The notes beneath the pieces were generated by a model that did no database searches, was not told where the DNA came from, and saw nothing but the letters and a program-made list of their open reading frames with translations. A stretch of DNA of 64,000 nt. It comes from Granulicella sp. Its GTDB lineage: Bacteria; Acidobacteriota; Terriglobia; Terriglobales; Acidobacteriaceae. Numbering within the stretch: position 1 is the first letter of the stretch; each line of letters opens with the position of its first letter. The stretch is taken from contig JANYLK010000218.1 of NCBI GenBank assembly GCA_025357875.1, positions 88,127-152,126 on the forward strand. Reading direction: 5' to 3'. The position numbers were made by a program, and so were the translations under genes. This document shows, in pieces, positions 40,536 to 51,617 of this stretch.

Positions 40536-41576
40536 ATGGCATCTCAAGAGACAAATATTCTCGACAATATAATTGCCAGCAGGCGCGCACTGCTGGTCGG
40601 CGGCGGAGCAGCTCTTGCGGCTCTCGCCATGCCTGGTACGGCGAAAGCTGCAAGCACCGTCACCAGTTACAGCGATGCGGACATACTCAACTTCGCCCTT
40701 AACCTCGAATATCTTGAAGCGAATTTTTACTACCTCGCGACATTCGGGACCAACATCAGCACAACCAACCCGCTTTATCCCACCGGAGCGATGGTCCAGG
40801 GAATTACGGGGACGGGTACCCAGGGAACAGTCACTGTCAAGGCCAATCCAAAGGTCCCGTTTACAAGCCTAGTGGTCGCTTCCTATGCGGTTGAGACGGC
40901 GATCGAGGAAGGCAAGCATGTCGCTTTCCTACGTTCGGCACTTGGAACCGCTGCAGTGGCCCAACCGCAGATCGATCTAATGGGTTCTTTCAATACTCTC
41001 TTCGCTGCTGCCTCTGGCGTTAGCGGAGCAACCTTCGATCCGTTTGCCAATGATGCGACCTTCCTGATTGGCGCTTACATCTTCGAGGATGTCGGAGTGA
41101 CCGCGTATCACGGGGCTGCACCTTTGCTGACGACAGGGACAACTGGCAAGACGTATCTTGCGGCAGCGGTTGGAATTCATGCGGTTGAGGCATATCACGC
41201 TGGATTGATTCGGACGTCGATCAATGCGCTGGACAACGGTAGCCTAGGTGTTCCGGCCGGTACGCTGGTTACCTACACCAACCTTGTGTCGACGCTTCGC
41301 GCCAAGCTTTCCAAGGCAGTGGCACCCTCTCCTGCTGCCCCATTTGACGCTGATCCGGACGATTACGGGCTTTCACAGGGCGCCACCGTCTCCCTAGGCG
41401 GCGGAAGCAATGTATCCCGAAGCGTGATCGTAGACGCCGACCCGACCACTGTTATTGGGTTTGCGCGGACCACAACGCAGGTGTTGAACATTGTCACCGG
41501 CGGTAACGCAGGCACTGCCGGAACGCCCGCCAAGGGAGTGTTCTTCCCGAACGGCCTGAACGGATTGTTCTCCTAA
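40536..41576 (+). CDS. Ferritin-like domain protein with Tat-like signal (paralogue of upstream gene)
   Basis: SRRALLVGGGAALAALAMPGTAKA; DADILNFALNLEYLEANFYYLATFG; EEGKHVAFLRSALG. Confidence 0.88.
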   Translation: MASQETNILDNIIASRRALLVGGGAALAALAMPGTAKAASTVTSYSDADILNFALNLEYLEANFYYLATFGTNISTTNPLYPTGAMVQGITGTGTQGTVTVKANPKVPFTSLVVASYAVETAIEEGKHVAFLRSALGTAAVAQPQIDLMGSFNTLFAAASGVSGATFDPFANDATFLIGAYIFEDVGVTAYHGAAPLLTTGTTGKTYLAAAVGIHAVEAYHAGLIRTSINALDNGSLGVPAGTLVTYTNLVSTLRAKLSKAVAPSPAAPFDADPDDYGLSQGATVSLGGGSNVSRSVIVDADPTTVIGFARTTTQVLNIVTGGNAGTAGTPAKGVFFPNGLNGLFS

Positions 41577-41616
41577 CAAAGAAGCAGCGTCTGCCGCACT
41601 GCACTCGTCCACTTCG

Positions 41617-41656
41617 GCCCCGGTACGAGCAACTTGCTCGACCGGGGCTACTTTCT
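41617..41656 (+). terminator. Probable intrinsic terminator downstream of ferritin-like pair
   Basis: GCCCCGGTACGAGCAACTTGCTCGACCGGGGC hairpin (8-bp and 5-bp stems with one bulge) followed by TACTTTCTT. Confidence 0.7.
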
Positions 41657-41922
41657 TGGGTAGTGATTGACTACGTCTCGCAAAATGGAGACCAGAAGGC
41701 TCCATCGTGATAGACAATAATTTCTGTCGAACGAATCGAAGTGCTATCTTGGAATCGTTTGCAGATTGATCGGTATCGAAGATTGCCGGTGTTTTATCCG
41801 TCTGTCGAATTTACCCTCAAGCCACCCTGAAAATGGGTCAGCGCAAATTGCATTTTAGGCGGGGCGGTTGGTGAGCAAAGTTTAGATACACACACATTAG
41901 GCAGCGAACGGACTCGAGACCT

Positions 41923-42579
41923 ATGGTTAAGATGGCGAAACAAGAAAAGACGTTGAGTGAGGCGATCCAGAATCGCCGTGCTACGCCGAGCTTCGATGGC
42001 ACGCCAATTCCTTCCGAGGACCTGCGCAAGATCATTGATGCCGGGCTCAGTGCGCCGAGCGGTTACAACATACAACCGTGGCGTTTTATCGTGGTCCAAG
42101 GTGAAGAGCAGAAGAAGCGACTTCGGGGAGCTGCTTACAACCAGGGAAAAGTAGAGGAAGCGTCTGCGGTTATCGTGGCCTGCGGCGACGCCGATGGATG
42201 GCGCAAAGACCTAGACCAGATGCTCTACCAGGGACGCGAAGGCGGGATGCCCGAGGGATACGCTGCGCAGGCTCGCAACAGCGTGACGAATTATCTGTCC
42301 CACTTTTCCAGCGATGAGATGCATGGATGGCTGAACAAGATGGTGATGCTTGCGTTTACCCACATGATGCTGATGGCAGAAGTAATGGGATACGACACGG
42401 CTCCGATGGAGGGCTTTGAGCAGGAGAAGGTGCATGAGGTGCTGCGACTTCCGTTGAGCTACTGGGTTGTGGCGCTGCTTGCAGTTGGACACCTGAAGGG
42501 ACCAGACAAATTCAATGGCGGTCGGTTTGAGATGAGCCATACCGTCTTCGGCGAAGAGTTCGGTAAGCCACTGAAGTAA
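41923..42579 (+). CDS. Nitroreductase family protein
   Basis: LSEAIQNRRATPSFDGTPIPSEDLRKIIDAGLSAPSGYNIQPWRFIVVQ. Confidence 0.9.
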   Translation: MVKMAKQEKTLSEAIQNRRATPSFDGTPIPSEDLRKIIDAGLSAPSGYNIQPWRFIVVQGEEQKKRLRGAAYNQGKVEEASAVIVACGDADGWRKDLDQMLYQGREGGMPEGYAAQARNSVTNYLSHFSSDEMHGWLNKMVMLAFTHMMLMAEVMGYDTAPMEGFEQEKVHEVLRLPLSYWVVALLAVGHLKGPDKFNGGRFEMSHTVFGEEFGKPLK

Positions 42580-42587
42580 AGGCCATC

Positions 42588-43598
42588 GTGAAACATGAAA
42601 TCGCCAAGATGAATTGGTTACTGAAGGTCCCGGGAATATTCGTACTTCTCGCAATCACTGCCGGCGCCGTCTTCTACTGGAACCCTCTCTGGGTTAATGA
42701 TCAGCAGATTCGCTATCACCTGTGGCGGTCAAAAGTGCATAGCGAATATGTCGACGTCCGCGGGAGTCGCATTCACTACCTGGAGGCCCGGCCGCCCGAC
42801 GGATCGCCAGGCAAGCCTCTTCTACTCTTGCATGGTTTGGGCTCCCGGGGGGAAGACTGGGCACCTATGATTCCCGCCCTAGCCGCCGCGGGCTTCCACG
42901 TGTACGCACCCGATCTACTGGGGTATGGCCGCTCCGACAAGCCTGGGGGTGCGTACACCATTGAACGCGAGGAACAGGTCATTATTCACTTCATATGGGC
43001 TAGCCACTTGGCACCGCAAGACCCCGTTACGGGAGGCTTTCATGTCGACCTCGCGGGTTGGTCCATGGGCGGATGGATCGCAGCGAAACTTGTGCTCGAT
43101 AACCCTGCATGGTTCAACCGTCTGGTGCTATATGACAGTGCTGGTATCACGTTCCAACCATCGTTGGCGCGCGATGCGTTTGTCCCGACCGACTCCGCGG
43201 GTCTCGCGCTCCTGATGTCCATGCTCAGCCCGCACCCCGCCACACTTCCGCCGTTTGTTGTTCGCGCCAGTCTGCGAAGAGTCGCCGCGGAAGGCAAAAT
43301 TATCCAGTCGAGCGTGGATTCGATGGAATCCGGTTCCGATCTGCTGGACGCACGACTTGGAAACATTAGTCAACCAACGCTGATTATGTGGGGGGCCGAG
43401 GATAAACTGATCCCGATCAGCGTGGGAGAGGCTATGCACCGCGGGATTCCGAATTCCGTCTTCGAGAGTGTGACTGGCTGCGGGCATCTCGCGCCGTCCG
43501 AGTGTTCAAAGCCTGTACTGGCGGGGACGATCCAATTCCTAAAGGCGCAACCGCCAATGCGTGGCGGGGAACAGATTCTTTCAGGAGATGCACACTAG
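42588..43598 (+). CDS. Alpha/beta-fold hydrolase, membrane-anchored
   Basis: N-terminal TM; LLLLHGLGSRGEDWAPMIPALAAAGFHVYAPDLLGYGRSDKP; nucleophile elbow GWSMGG. Confidence 0.9.
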   Translation: MKHEIAKMNWLLKVPGIFVLLAITAGAVFYWNPLWVNDQQIRYHLWRSKVHSEYVDVRGSRIHYLEARPPDGSPGKPLLLLHGLGSRGEDWAPMIPALAAAGFHVYAPDLLGYGRSDKPGGAYTIEREEQVIIHFIWASHLAPQDPVTGGFHVDLAGWSMGGWIAAKLVLDNPAWFNRLVLYDSAGITFQPSLARDAFVPTDSAGLALLMSMLSPHPATLPPFVVRASLRRVAAEGKIIQSSVDSMESGSDLLDARLGNISQPTLIMWGAEDKLIPISVGEAMHRGIPNSVFESVTGCGHLAPSECSKPVLAGTIQFLKAQPPMRGGEQILSGDAH

Positions 43599-44227
43599 TC
43601 AGCTTTCCACTCGTACGCACCGGCCTGCGGCAGGCCGATGTGGGCAAGGACTCGGTCGACAAATTGACGCGCCATGTCGGTTGTACTTTGGGGAATATTG
43701 TAGAGGGTGGGCATTACGGGAAAGATTGTGGTGCCGGCATCCGATGCGAGTTGCATGTTGCGGAGATGGATGCGATTGAACGGCGTCTCTCGGACGCACA
43801 AGATTAGCGAGCGGTGCTCTTTGAGGCAGACGTCGGCGGCGCGCTCGATCAGGTTTGAGGCCATGCCGTTGGCAATGCCGGCTAGTGTGCCCATCGAACA
43901 AGGTAGGACGATCATGCCGTCGGAGCGGCAGCTTCCGCTTGCGACGTCGGCTCCGATGTCGGCCTCGGTATGTTGAACAATTTTCCCGGAGGAGCTTGCT
44001 GCGCCGAGCAGTTTCTCGACAAGTCCATTCCGACCGCTGAGTTGCATCTCTTCGGCGAAGACGCGCAGTGCGGCTTCAGACGGGATGAAGTCAATCTTTG
44101 CGACACGGGCGTCAGCGTTTAGAGCGCGGAGCATTTGGACGGCAAAGACGGAGCCGCTTGCGCCGGTGACGGCGAGAGTGATTCGGAGGCTAAGGCTGGA
44201 CGGATCGGCTTCTGTTTGGCGGGTCAC
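43595..44227 (-). CDS. ubiX: Flavin prenyltransferase UbiX
   Basis: LAVTGASGSVFAVQMLRAL; MIVLPCSMGTLAGIANGMASNLIERAADVCLKEHRSLILCVRETPFNRIHLRNM. Confidence 0.95.
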   Translation of the reverse strand: MTRQTEADPSSLSLRITLAVTGASGSVFAVQMLRALNADARVAKIDFIPSEAALRVFAEEMQLSGRNGLVEKLLGAASSSGKIVQHTEADIGADVASGSCRSDGMIVLPCSMGTLAGIANGMASNLIERAADVCLKEHRSLILCVRETPFNRIHLRNMQLASDAGTTIFPVMPTLYNIPQSTTDMARQFVDRVLAHIGLPQAGAYEWKAD

Positions 44228-44251
44228 ACCGTTGATTATCGCCGATTGGAG

Positions 44252-44425
44252 CTATCCTTCGACAACGCTGGTCGATTGCGAGACTCTCATGACGGACTTT
44301 ACAGGCATCTGACGAGCATGCGTGCGGAAGAGTCCGAACAAAGCCAGACACACACCATGGGCCAGCAGCACACCTGCCGCCATTGAGGCAAGAACCGCAC
44401 ACACCAACATCAACGAATCACTCAC
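44252..44425 (-). CDS. Small single-TM protein (57 aa), GTG start
   Basis: My translation: VSDSLMLVCAVLASMAAGVLLAHGVCLALFGLFRTHARQMPVKSVMRVSQSTSVVEG*; GAGG about 8 nt upstream of GTG. Not in the ORF track (below size cutoff). Confidence 0.5.
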   Translation of the reverse strand: MSDSLMLVCAVLASMAAGVLLAHGVCLALFGLFRTHARQMPVKSVMRVSQSTSVVEG

Positions 44426-44722
44426 GGGAGATTCCTCTACTCTCTTCTCTTGATTTTTCGGGCGCGAAAGGGATGCGGCCTAGCTAACCCGAATCTGCTC
44501 TGAAAAGAATTTATCCGATGGCAAGCGTTCCACAACGACTTTTTCGATTGCGAACCATTGCTCATTCAGATACGTCCAGAGGCGCTGGGGTTGGATGGGC
44601 TTTTCGCACCATCAATTAAAGGGCGGGCCTAGTGATTACCGGCACCGCCAAAATGCCGTATCCTAGAGGCTTGGCCGTTTCACTCCCATGCCGTATCTGT
44701 GGGTGCGCGGGCGAATCTCAAA

Positions 44723-47700
44723 ATGGGAATTACACACATCACGGTGCGCGGTGCGCGGCAGCATAACCTGCGCAACGTCTCGGTCTCGATTCCGCGAAAT
44801 ACGCTGACAGTCGTGACCGGACTCTCCGGCTCGGGCAAGTCTTCGCTTGCGTTCGACACGATCTACGCGGAGGGGCAGCGGCGTTACGTCGAGACGCTCT
44901 CTGCTTACGCGCGCCAGTTCCTCGACCAGATGGAGCGGCCGGATGTGGACGCAATCGATGGGCTGTCTCCGGCGATATCGATTGAGCAGAAGACTACGTC
45001 TCGCAGTCCGAGGTCAACCGTCGGTACGATCACGGAGATCTACGATTACTTGCGGCTGCTCTATGCGTCGGTGGGACAGCCTCACTGCCCGAACTGTGGA
45101 ATGCCGATCACACGACAGACGGCGGACCAGATTGTCGAGCGCATTGTGGCCATTGCGCCCGGCGAGCGTATTACGGTTTACGCGCCTCTTGTGCGCGGAC
45201 GTAAGGGCGAGTTTCGCGAAGAGTTGGAGGCTCTGGACCAGCAGGGATTCCGCGCGCGCATCGATGGTGAGCTGACGGAGTTAACGGAAGGCATGCGGCT
45301 GGATAAGCGCAAGAATCATACCGTCGAAGCCATCGTCGACCGCATTATCCTTAAGCTGGTTCCGGGCCAGCCAGCCGCGAACGGGGCACCGAAATATGAC
45401 ACGAAGCGCCTGGAGACATCCGTTGCCAAAGCGCTGCAGATGGCAAACGGACTAGTGTTAGTGGGCATTCAGGGTGCAAATCGTACGCAGGAGGAGACGC
45501 TGTATTCGTCTTCTATGGCGTGTCCGGATTGCGGCATTGATGTGCCTCGACTGGAGCCGCGGAGCTTCTCTTTCAACTCTACTTACGGGGCCTGCCCCGA
45601 GTGCCACGGACTGGGCAGCATCTACGACTTTGACCCGGCAAAGACTATTACCGACTGGTCAAAGCCGCTGCTCGATGGGGCGATGGGACCGGGATCGGGG
45701 TCGACGTACCTACTGCGGTTGATCAAGCTTGCGGCGGAGAAGTACAAGATCAACCTGAAGGTTCCATTCTCCGATTTGAGCAAGGCGAACCAGGATTTTT
45801 TGCTGTATGGTCCGCCGAAGAATGAGGTTGGGCGTACGGGATTCCATGGGATCTTTGCGTATCTGCGTTCGAACCTTGACGACACCAAGTCCGAAGGGTA
45901 TCGCGAGTACATGATGCAGTACATGTCGGCGTCAAAGTGCCCGCGATGCCAGGGCCGGCGGCTGCGGCCGGAATCGCTGGCAGTAACCATTCCCATCGGC
46001 GGCGAGGCAAAGTCGATCGCAGACTTCACCGGTCTTTCTCTGGAACGGGCGCTGACTGGAGCGCGTGGAATGCACTTCACCGGGCGTGACCGCATCGTTG
46101 CGGACAGGCTGCAGCGCGAAATCATCGAACGTCTTGAGTTTCTCAATGCGGTGGGCCTTGACTACCTCTCGTTGGATCGCTCGGCTGCAACGCTATCCGG
46201 CGGCGAAGGCCAGCGGATACGGCTGGCAACGCAAATTGGTTCTCGGCTGCGGGGAGTGCTCTACGTTCTGGATGAGCCGTCTATTGGACTGCATCAGCGT
46301 GACAATCAGCGGCTAATCCGAGCGCTTGAAGACCTGCGTGATCTGGGCAACACCGTGCTGGTCGTTGAACATGATGAAGACACCATTCGGACCGCTGACT
46401 ACGTGCTTGATCTTGGTCCCGGCGCGGGTAAGAATGGCGGCTATCTGATCGCCGCTGGAACCCCGCAAGAAGTGATGGACAACCCCGCGTCGCTGACTGG
46501 GCAGTATCTTGCGGGGAAGATCGAGATCGTCGCGCGAGTTGCGCCCCGGCCGCTGACAGGCAAGTGGATTACGGTTGAGAATGCGCGCGCGCATAACTTG
46601 CAAGACGTGACCGCGCACTTCCCTCTTGGCGTGATGACGGTCGTGACCGGTGTCTCCGGCTCGGGCAAATCGACGCTGGTGGCGGATATTCTTTATCGTG
46701 CGCTGGCTCGCGATCTTTATGGCTCGCGGGAGGACCCCGGCGAGCATGGGCGTGTGGTTGGCATCGACCAGATCGATAAAGCGATTCAGATCGACCAGTC
46801 GCCGATTGGGCGCACTCCGCGGTCGAATCCGGCGACTTATACCGGCGTTTTTACGGCAATCCGTGATCTGTTCGCTATGCTGCCGGAGTCGCGCGAGCGG
46901 GGATATAAGCCCGGGCGCTTCTCCTTTAACGTGCAGGGCGGGCGCTGCGAGGCCTGCCAAGGCGAGGGCCAGCGGCGCATCGAGATGAACTTCTTGCCCG
47001 ATGTGTACGTGCTTTGCGATATATGTAATGGACGTCGTTACAACCAGGAGACGTTAGCCGTCCGCTTTAAAGGCCACTCCATCGCGGACTTGCTGGAGCT
47101 GCCAATCGCGGATGCGCTGCCTGTGCTAAAAGACATCCCAACCGCCGCCGCAAAGCTACAGACGCTGGTCGATGTCGGGCTGGGATACATCCATCTGGGA
47201 CAGTCTGCAACAACGCTTTCGGGCGGAGAAGCGCAGCGCATGAAGCTGGCCCGGGAACTCTCGAAACGCCAGACCGGACGCACACTTTATCTGCTGGATG
47301 AGCCGACTACGGGGCTGCACTTCGACGACGTGCGCAAGCTGCTGGAGGTGCTGCACCGTCTCACTGACCTGGGAAATACGGTGATCATCATCGAGCACAA
47401 TCTCGACATCGTTCGCAATGCGGACTACGTACTGGACATGGGGCCCGAAGGCGGCGAGCGCGGTGGGCGGGTGATCGCGCATGGCACTCCGGAGCAGATC
47501 GCGGCTGTCGCTGGGTCACATACCGGGGCCTTCCTGGCGCGGCACTATGCTCCGCATCAAATCGTTCCCAATGGGAGCGGTGGACTTAGCCATGCCGGTG
47601 CACAGCCGCTCGATATCGTAGCTGCGCCAGATCGGGCAAAGAACTCGCGTGGCAAATTCATCGCACCGGAGAAAAAGACTGGCATGCCGTCTGCGCGACC

Positions 47701-47788
47701 TGTAGAGCTGACCAGGAGCGCTGCCAGGAAATCCGCTGTGAAGGTAGCAAAGAAGAGCGCACCGACATCGCGGAAAAAGTTAGCATGA
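44723..47788 (+). CDS. uvrA: Excinuclease ABC subunit A
   Basis: [70 protein letters not shown]; zinc and ABC motifs. ORF-track start 44699 is slightly upstream. Confidence 0.97.
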   Translation: MGITHITVRGARQHNLRNVSVSIPRNTLTVVTGLSGSGKSSLAFDTIYAEGQRRYVETLSAYARQFLDQMERPDVDAIDGLSPAISIEQKTTSRSPRSTVGTITEIYDYLRLLYASVGQPHCPNCGMPITRQTADQIVERIVAIAPGERITVYAPLVRGRKGEFREELEALDQQGFRARIDGELTELTEGMRLDKRKNHTVEAIVDRIILKLVPGQPAANGAPKYDTKRLETSVAKALQMANGLVLVGIQGANRTQEETLYSSSMACPDCGIDVPRLEPRSFSFNSTYGACPECHGLGSIYDFDPAKTITDWSKPLLDGAMGPGSGSTYLLRLIKLAAEKYKINLKVPFSDLSKANQDFLLYGPPKNEVGRTGFHGIFAYLRSNLDDTKSEGYREYMMQYMSASKCPRCQGRRLRPESLAVTIPIGGEAKSIADFTGLSLERALTGARGMHFTGRDRIVADRLQREIIERLEFLNAVGLDYLSLDRSAATLSGGEGQRIRLATQIGSRLRGVLYVLDEPSIGLHQRDNQRLIRALEDLRDLGNTVLVVEHDEDTIRTADYVLDLGPGAGKNGGYLIAAGTPQEVMDNPASLTGQYLAGKIEIVARVAPRPLTGKWITVENARAHNLQDVTAHFPLGVMTVVTGVSGSGKSTLVADILYRALARDLYGSREDPGEHGRVVGIDQIDKAIQIDQSPIGRTPRSNPATYTGVFTAIRDLFAMLPESRERGYKPGRFSFNVQGGRCEACQGEGQRRIEMNFLPDVYVLCDICNGRRYNQETLAVRFKGHSIADLLELPIADALPVLKDIPTAAAKLQTLVDVGLGYIHLGQSATTLSGGEAQRMKLARELSKRQTGRTLYLLDEPTTGLHFDDVRKLLEVLHRLTDLGNTVIIIEHNLDIVRNADYVLDMGPEGGERGGRVIAHGTPEQIAAVAGSHTGAFLARHYAPHQIVPNGSGGLSHAGAQPLDIVAAPDRAKNSRGKFIAPEKKTGMPSARPVELTRSAARKSAVKVAKKSAPTSRKKLA

Positions 47789-48669
47789 GCCTTTCGCCCA
47801 ACAACGTCCGTGAAGAGATGCCGAATGTGGATGAGCCGACCACTCAGGGCGTCCAGGTAATTCCACGCCGCATCCCTAACATCGGTCATGCGCTTCTGTT
47901 CGTCAGCCTCGCGGGGTTTTTGCTGATCATTGCAGAGGTGCTTCTGGTAGCTTTTGGAAAATCGCCCGCGGCTTTGGTGGCGGGCGTCATTACGGTCCAG
48001 CACCCCAAATTGCAAATTGCCGCCATGGCCTCAACTTACGTGGTGACCCTGTTTGCCGGCTGGCTATTTTATCCCCTGATGTGGCATCGCACGTTTCTCG
48101 ATGGGCTGCAATGGCACTGGGCGACCGCTCGCAAACAAGCGGGCCAACTGATTGCTCTGGGTTTTGTGCTTGGACTCACAATGCAGGTCGTCACCTATTT
48201 CATTCCATCGCCAAAGTCTTTGCCGATCGATGATTTTTTTCTAACACCAACGACAGCTTGGCTTGTTACCATCTTCGGAACGGTTGTCGCGCCGATATTT
48301 GAAGAGATATGTTTTCGTGGATTCCTAGTGCCGGCTTTCGCGATTGCGTACGACTGGCTTAGTCTGCCGCGGACGGACGAGGCGCGAGTCCACTGGAGAA
48401 TGACGACTACATTGACTACGGGCTCGCTGCTTTTCTCAGCGGTGCTATCAAGTCTCTGCTTTGCCATGCTGCATGCGCAGCAGGTAGCTCATTTGTGGCC
48501 GGCGCTGCTTGGACTCTTTTCCATCTCGCTGGTGCTGACATTTGTGCGGGTGAAGACGCAGTCGGTTGCAGCGTCGACGCTTGTGCATAGCGCTTACAAC
48601 GGATTTGTCTTCATCACGGTATTGTTTGCAACCGGCGGATACCGTCATCTTGACCGCATGACTCACTGA
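47785..48669 (+). CDS. CPBP-family intramembrane metalloprotease
   Basis: [17 protein letters not shown] (EExxxR) and later [10 protein letters not shown] motifs; ATGA overlap with uvrA. Confidence 0.88.
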   Translation: MSLSPNNVREEMPNVDEPTTQGVQVIPRRIPNIGHALLFVSLAGFLLIIAEVLLVAFGKSPAALVAGVITVQHPKLQIAAMASTYVVTLFAGWLFYPLMWHRTFLDGLQWHWATARKQAGQLIALGFVLGLTMQVVTYFIPSPKSLPIDDFFLTPTTAWLVTIFGTVVAPIFEEICFRGFLVPAFAIAYDWLSLPRTDEARVHWRMTTTLTTGSLLFSAVLSSLCFAMLHAQQVAHLWPALLGLFSISLVLTFVRVKTQSVAASTLVHSAYNGFVFITVLFATGGYRHLDRMTH

Positions 48670-48709
48670 TCCATGCCGATTTCTAGGAACAGCGATACTC
48701 TTTAGACAC

Positions 48710-49381
48710 ATGCCAACTGATACCCGCACAGCACTGCTCGACCTGATTGCTACACTCTCCTTCAAACTGGGCGACTTTACCCTCGCCAGTGGACAGAAGT
48801 CCGACTACTACATCGACTGTCGCACCACGACTCTTCACGCCGAGGGTGGTCGGTTGGCCGGGTTGGTGCTGTATGACTAGATCCGCGAACACATGCCGTC
48901 CGCGGTTGCGGTTGGCGGCTTGACCATGGGAGCCGATCCGCTGGTGTCGAACACTGCGTCGGCGAGTGCGTGGGCGCTCGCGGACTACGACGAGATACTG
49001 GAACTCACGGCCGATCTCGAACTTGGCGAGGCTGATCCGGGTCCCGCCCCCTCGCTGGTCCATGGATTTCTGGTGCGCAAGGCAGAGAAAGCACATGGGA
49101 CGGGACGGCGAGTTGAAGGATTTCTTCAGCCCGGAGTGCAGGTGGTCATCGTCGATGATGTATGCACGACGGGTGGGTCCACTATTACCGCGATCGAAGC
49201 GACTCGCGAAGCTGGCATGATCGTAGCGGGCGTACTCTGCCTGGTGGACCGCGAGCAGGGTGGACGGCTCAATATCGAACGTGCGTTGGCAGAGATCGCC
49301 TCCGACCGGGACATCCCATTCCTGAGCGTCTATACGGCAACGGACGTACGCAAGGCGCATATCGCGCTCAACTCCAAGTAG
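48710..49381 (+). pseudogene. pyrE: Orotate phosphoribosyltransferase PyrE interrupted by an in-frame TAG at 48878-48880
   Basis: MPTDTRTALLDLIATLSFKLGDFTLASGQKSDYYIDCRTTTLHAEGGRLAGLVLYD*IREHMPSAVAVGGLTMGADPLVSNTASASAWALADYDEI...FLVRKAEKAHGTGRRVEGFLQPGVQVVIVDDVCTTGGSTITAI; same frame before and after the stop. Confidence 0.88.
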
Positions 49382-49392
49382 ACTAGATAGAC

Positions 49393-50466
49393 ATGATTCC
49401 TACCCTTGAATGGCTACCTGAAGGCGTAAATTTTCTTGACCAGACCAAGCTCCCGTTTGAGGAGACCTATGTCCTTGCGACCGATTACAAACAGGTCGCC
49501 ACTGTCATCAAGGATATGGTTGTGCGCGGCGCCATGGCCATCGGCGTGTCGGCTGCAATGGGGGTTGCGCTGGGCATCGACCGTTCGACAGCGACCACGC
49601 TTCCTAACCTCGCCTCTGAAGTTGATCTCATCTGCAAGACTCTTGCCGAGACGCGTCCCACTGCCGTGAACCTGTTCTGGGGTATCGGTCAGATTCGCGA
49701 TCTCTACAATGAGCTGACTTCCAAGAATACGCCAATTGTGGAGATCAAGAAGGCTGTCGTCGTGCTCGCCCGACGGCTTTATGACGAGGACATTGCCAAT
49801 CTGCGCAAGCTTGGGGCGTTCGGTGCGGCTCTTCTCCCGCAGCAAGGCACGGTACTGACCCACTGCAATGCGGGGGCGCTGGCAGCGTGTGGATATGGGT
49901 CGGCGCTTGGCGTCATCCGCGCAGCGATCGAGCGCGGCCAGAAGATCGATGTCTTCGCCGATGAGACTCGTCCCTTCAACCAGGGCACGCGACTTACGGC
50001 CTGGGAGCTGGTGAAGGACAATATCCCGACTACTTTGATCTGTGACAACATGGCCGGATATTTTATGTCCAAGGGCAGAATCCAGGCCGTCATCGTGGGC
50101 GCGGACCGGATCGCGGCCAACGGCGATACAGCCAACAAGATTGGCACCTACTCGGTCTCGATTCTCGCGAAGGAGCACGGTATTCCGTTCTATGTTGCGG
50201 CGCCATTCAACACGATCGATCTCGAAACCGCATCCGGCGATCTGATTCCAATCGAGCAACGTGCGGCCCGCGAGGTCACTCACGTCAAGGGCGTCCAGGT
50301 TACGCCGCATGGAGTGTCAATCGAGAATCCAGCGTTTGACGTTACTCCCGCGAAATATGTCACTGCGATCATTACGGAGCGGGGTGTGCTGCGCGCACCG
50401 TATGGCGAGTCAATTCAGGCCATGGCGACCGGCGCGACGGTTCAGACCGAGTTCGCCATCGCCTGA
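49393..50466 (+). CDS. mtnA: S-methyl-5-thioribose-1-phosphate isomerase
   Basis: [109 protein letters not shown]. Confidence 0.96.
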   Translation: MIPTLEWLPEGVNFLDQTKLPFEETYVLATDYKQVATVIKDMVVRGAMAIGVSAAMGVALGIDRSTATTLPNLASEVDLICKTLAETRPTAVNLFWGIGQIRDLYNELTSKNTPIVEIKKAVVVLARRLYDEDIANLRKLGAFGAALLPQQGTVLTHCNAGALAACGYGSALGVIRAAIERGQKIDVFADETRPFNQGTRLTAWELVKDNIPTTLICDNMAGYFMSKGRIQAVIVGADRIAANGDTANKIGTYSVSILAKEHGIPFYVAAPFNTIDLETASGDLIPIEQRAAREVTHVKGVQVTPHGVSIENPAFDVTPAKYVTAIITERGVLRAPYGESIQAMATGATVQTEFAIA

Positions 50467-50526
50467 TTGTCGAGCACCAGTAGGTATGTGTGACACACGA
50501 CCAAAGCCAACAGCTCTCTCGACCCA

Positions 50527-50542
50527 TGTGACCCACATCACG
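50527..50542. promoter_or_regulatory. CRP/FNR-family palindrome TGTGACCCACATCACG (GTGA-N6-TCAC)
   Basis: Direct reading; about 94 bp upstream of the first USP gene. Confidence 0.6.
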
Positions 50543-50635
50543 GACACTTTCGTCTCGCAGGCGTTTAATCCAAATAGGCGAATACTTTAATGCGTCATTG
50601 AGCACGCGGATCACGCTCGATGATCGAGGTGTACC

Positions 50636-51517
50636 ATGCCCGTGCTGCAACGCGTCTCGGTTTCTCTCCGACACATTCTATTCGCGACAGATTTCTCAGC
50701 CGCGTCGGACCGAGCTTGTGCCTATGCGAAGGCGCTGGCGTTGAACTTTCGCTCTTCTGTGGAAATCGTGCATGTATTTGACCCTTCGGTAGTCACAACC
50801 TACGTGGAGGCAATCCTCGGAGTCCCAGCGAAAGACAGGCAGCGGGTGATGAGCGATAGCCTTGAGCAAGTAAAGAAAGACTTCACCGCTTCCGGGATAG
50901 AGGCCCAAAGTTCGCTACCGGAAGGGCGTCGGCCACACGCCACGGTGCTGAAGCTGGCAAAAGAACATGAGACGGATCTGATCGTAGCCGGCACCCACTC
51001 CCGATGGGGAATGGAGAGGCTGGTCATCGGCTCGACTGCGGAGGAGTTGATTCGCAACGCTGCCTGCCCGGTGCTGACCGTGGGTCCGCACGCGAAGGAT
51101 CCACCGGCAGGGCCGCTTGTGTTCCGGACTATTGTCTACGCGACCGACTTTTCTGCCGAAGCCTCCAAGGCCGCGGTCTACGCGCTCTCCTTTGCGCAGG
51201 ACAGTGGCGCGCACCTTTACTTCTGTTACGTAGCCGGCGCCGAATCGACACCTAAAGATAGAAAGTTGATGGATGTTCGCTTCAAGGCCGACTTGAAACG
51301 GATGATCCCGGAGAGTTCTTACGAATGGTGTACTCCTGAGACCGTGGTGGAGCATGGTGACGCGGCTGAAGGCATCCTCGAATTAGCCGAAAGGATGCAT
51401 GCGGATTTGATTGTTCTCGGGGCTCGCAACGCGTCTTTTTGGCTTACCCATATTGAGCATGGTCTGACTCCCGACTTACTCGCCGAGGCAACATGTCCCG
51501 TGATGACCATATGTTAA
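50636..51517 (+). CDS. Tandem-domain universal stress protein
   Basis: HILFATDFSAASDRACAYAKALA...; GTHSRWGMERLVIGSTAEELIRNAACPVLTVGP; second Usp domain follows. Confidence 0.93.
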   Translation: MPVLQRVSVSLRHILFATDFSAASDRACAYAKALALNFRSSVEIVHVFDPSVVTTYVEAILGVPAKDRQRVMSDSLEQVKKDFTASGIEAQSSLPEGRRPHATVLKLAKEHETDLIVAGTHSRWGMERLVIGSTAEELIRNAACPVLTVGPHAKDPPAGPLVFRTIVYATDFSAEASKAAVYALSFAQDSGAHLYFCYVAGAESTPKDRKLMDVRFKADLKRMIPESSYEWCTPETVVEHGDAAEGILELAERMHADLIVLGARNASFWLTHIEHGLTPDLLAEATCPVMTIC

Positions 51518-51617
51518 AACCGAACATCAGCATCGAAGATGTGAGCCGTGCGCAGCCGGAGTCAAGCAAGGCGACCCAATCTATCTCAACTCAGCAATGG
51601 CCCGGAGGCTTTGCATA

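Noticed and set aside
48683-49360. 225-aa minus-strand ORF antisense to pyrE
   Set aside because: The plus-strand frame encodes recognisable PyrE motifs; the antisense ORF is a GC-rich shadow.
49414-50310. 298-aa minus-strand ORF in mtnA
   Set aside because: Antisense shadow of a clear MtnA.
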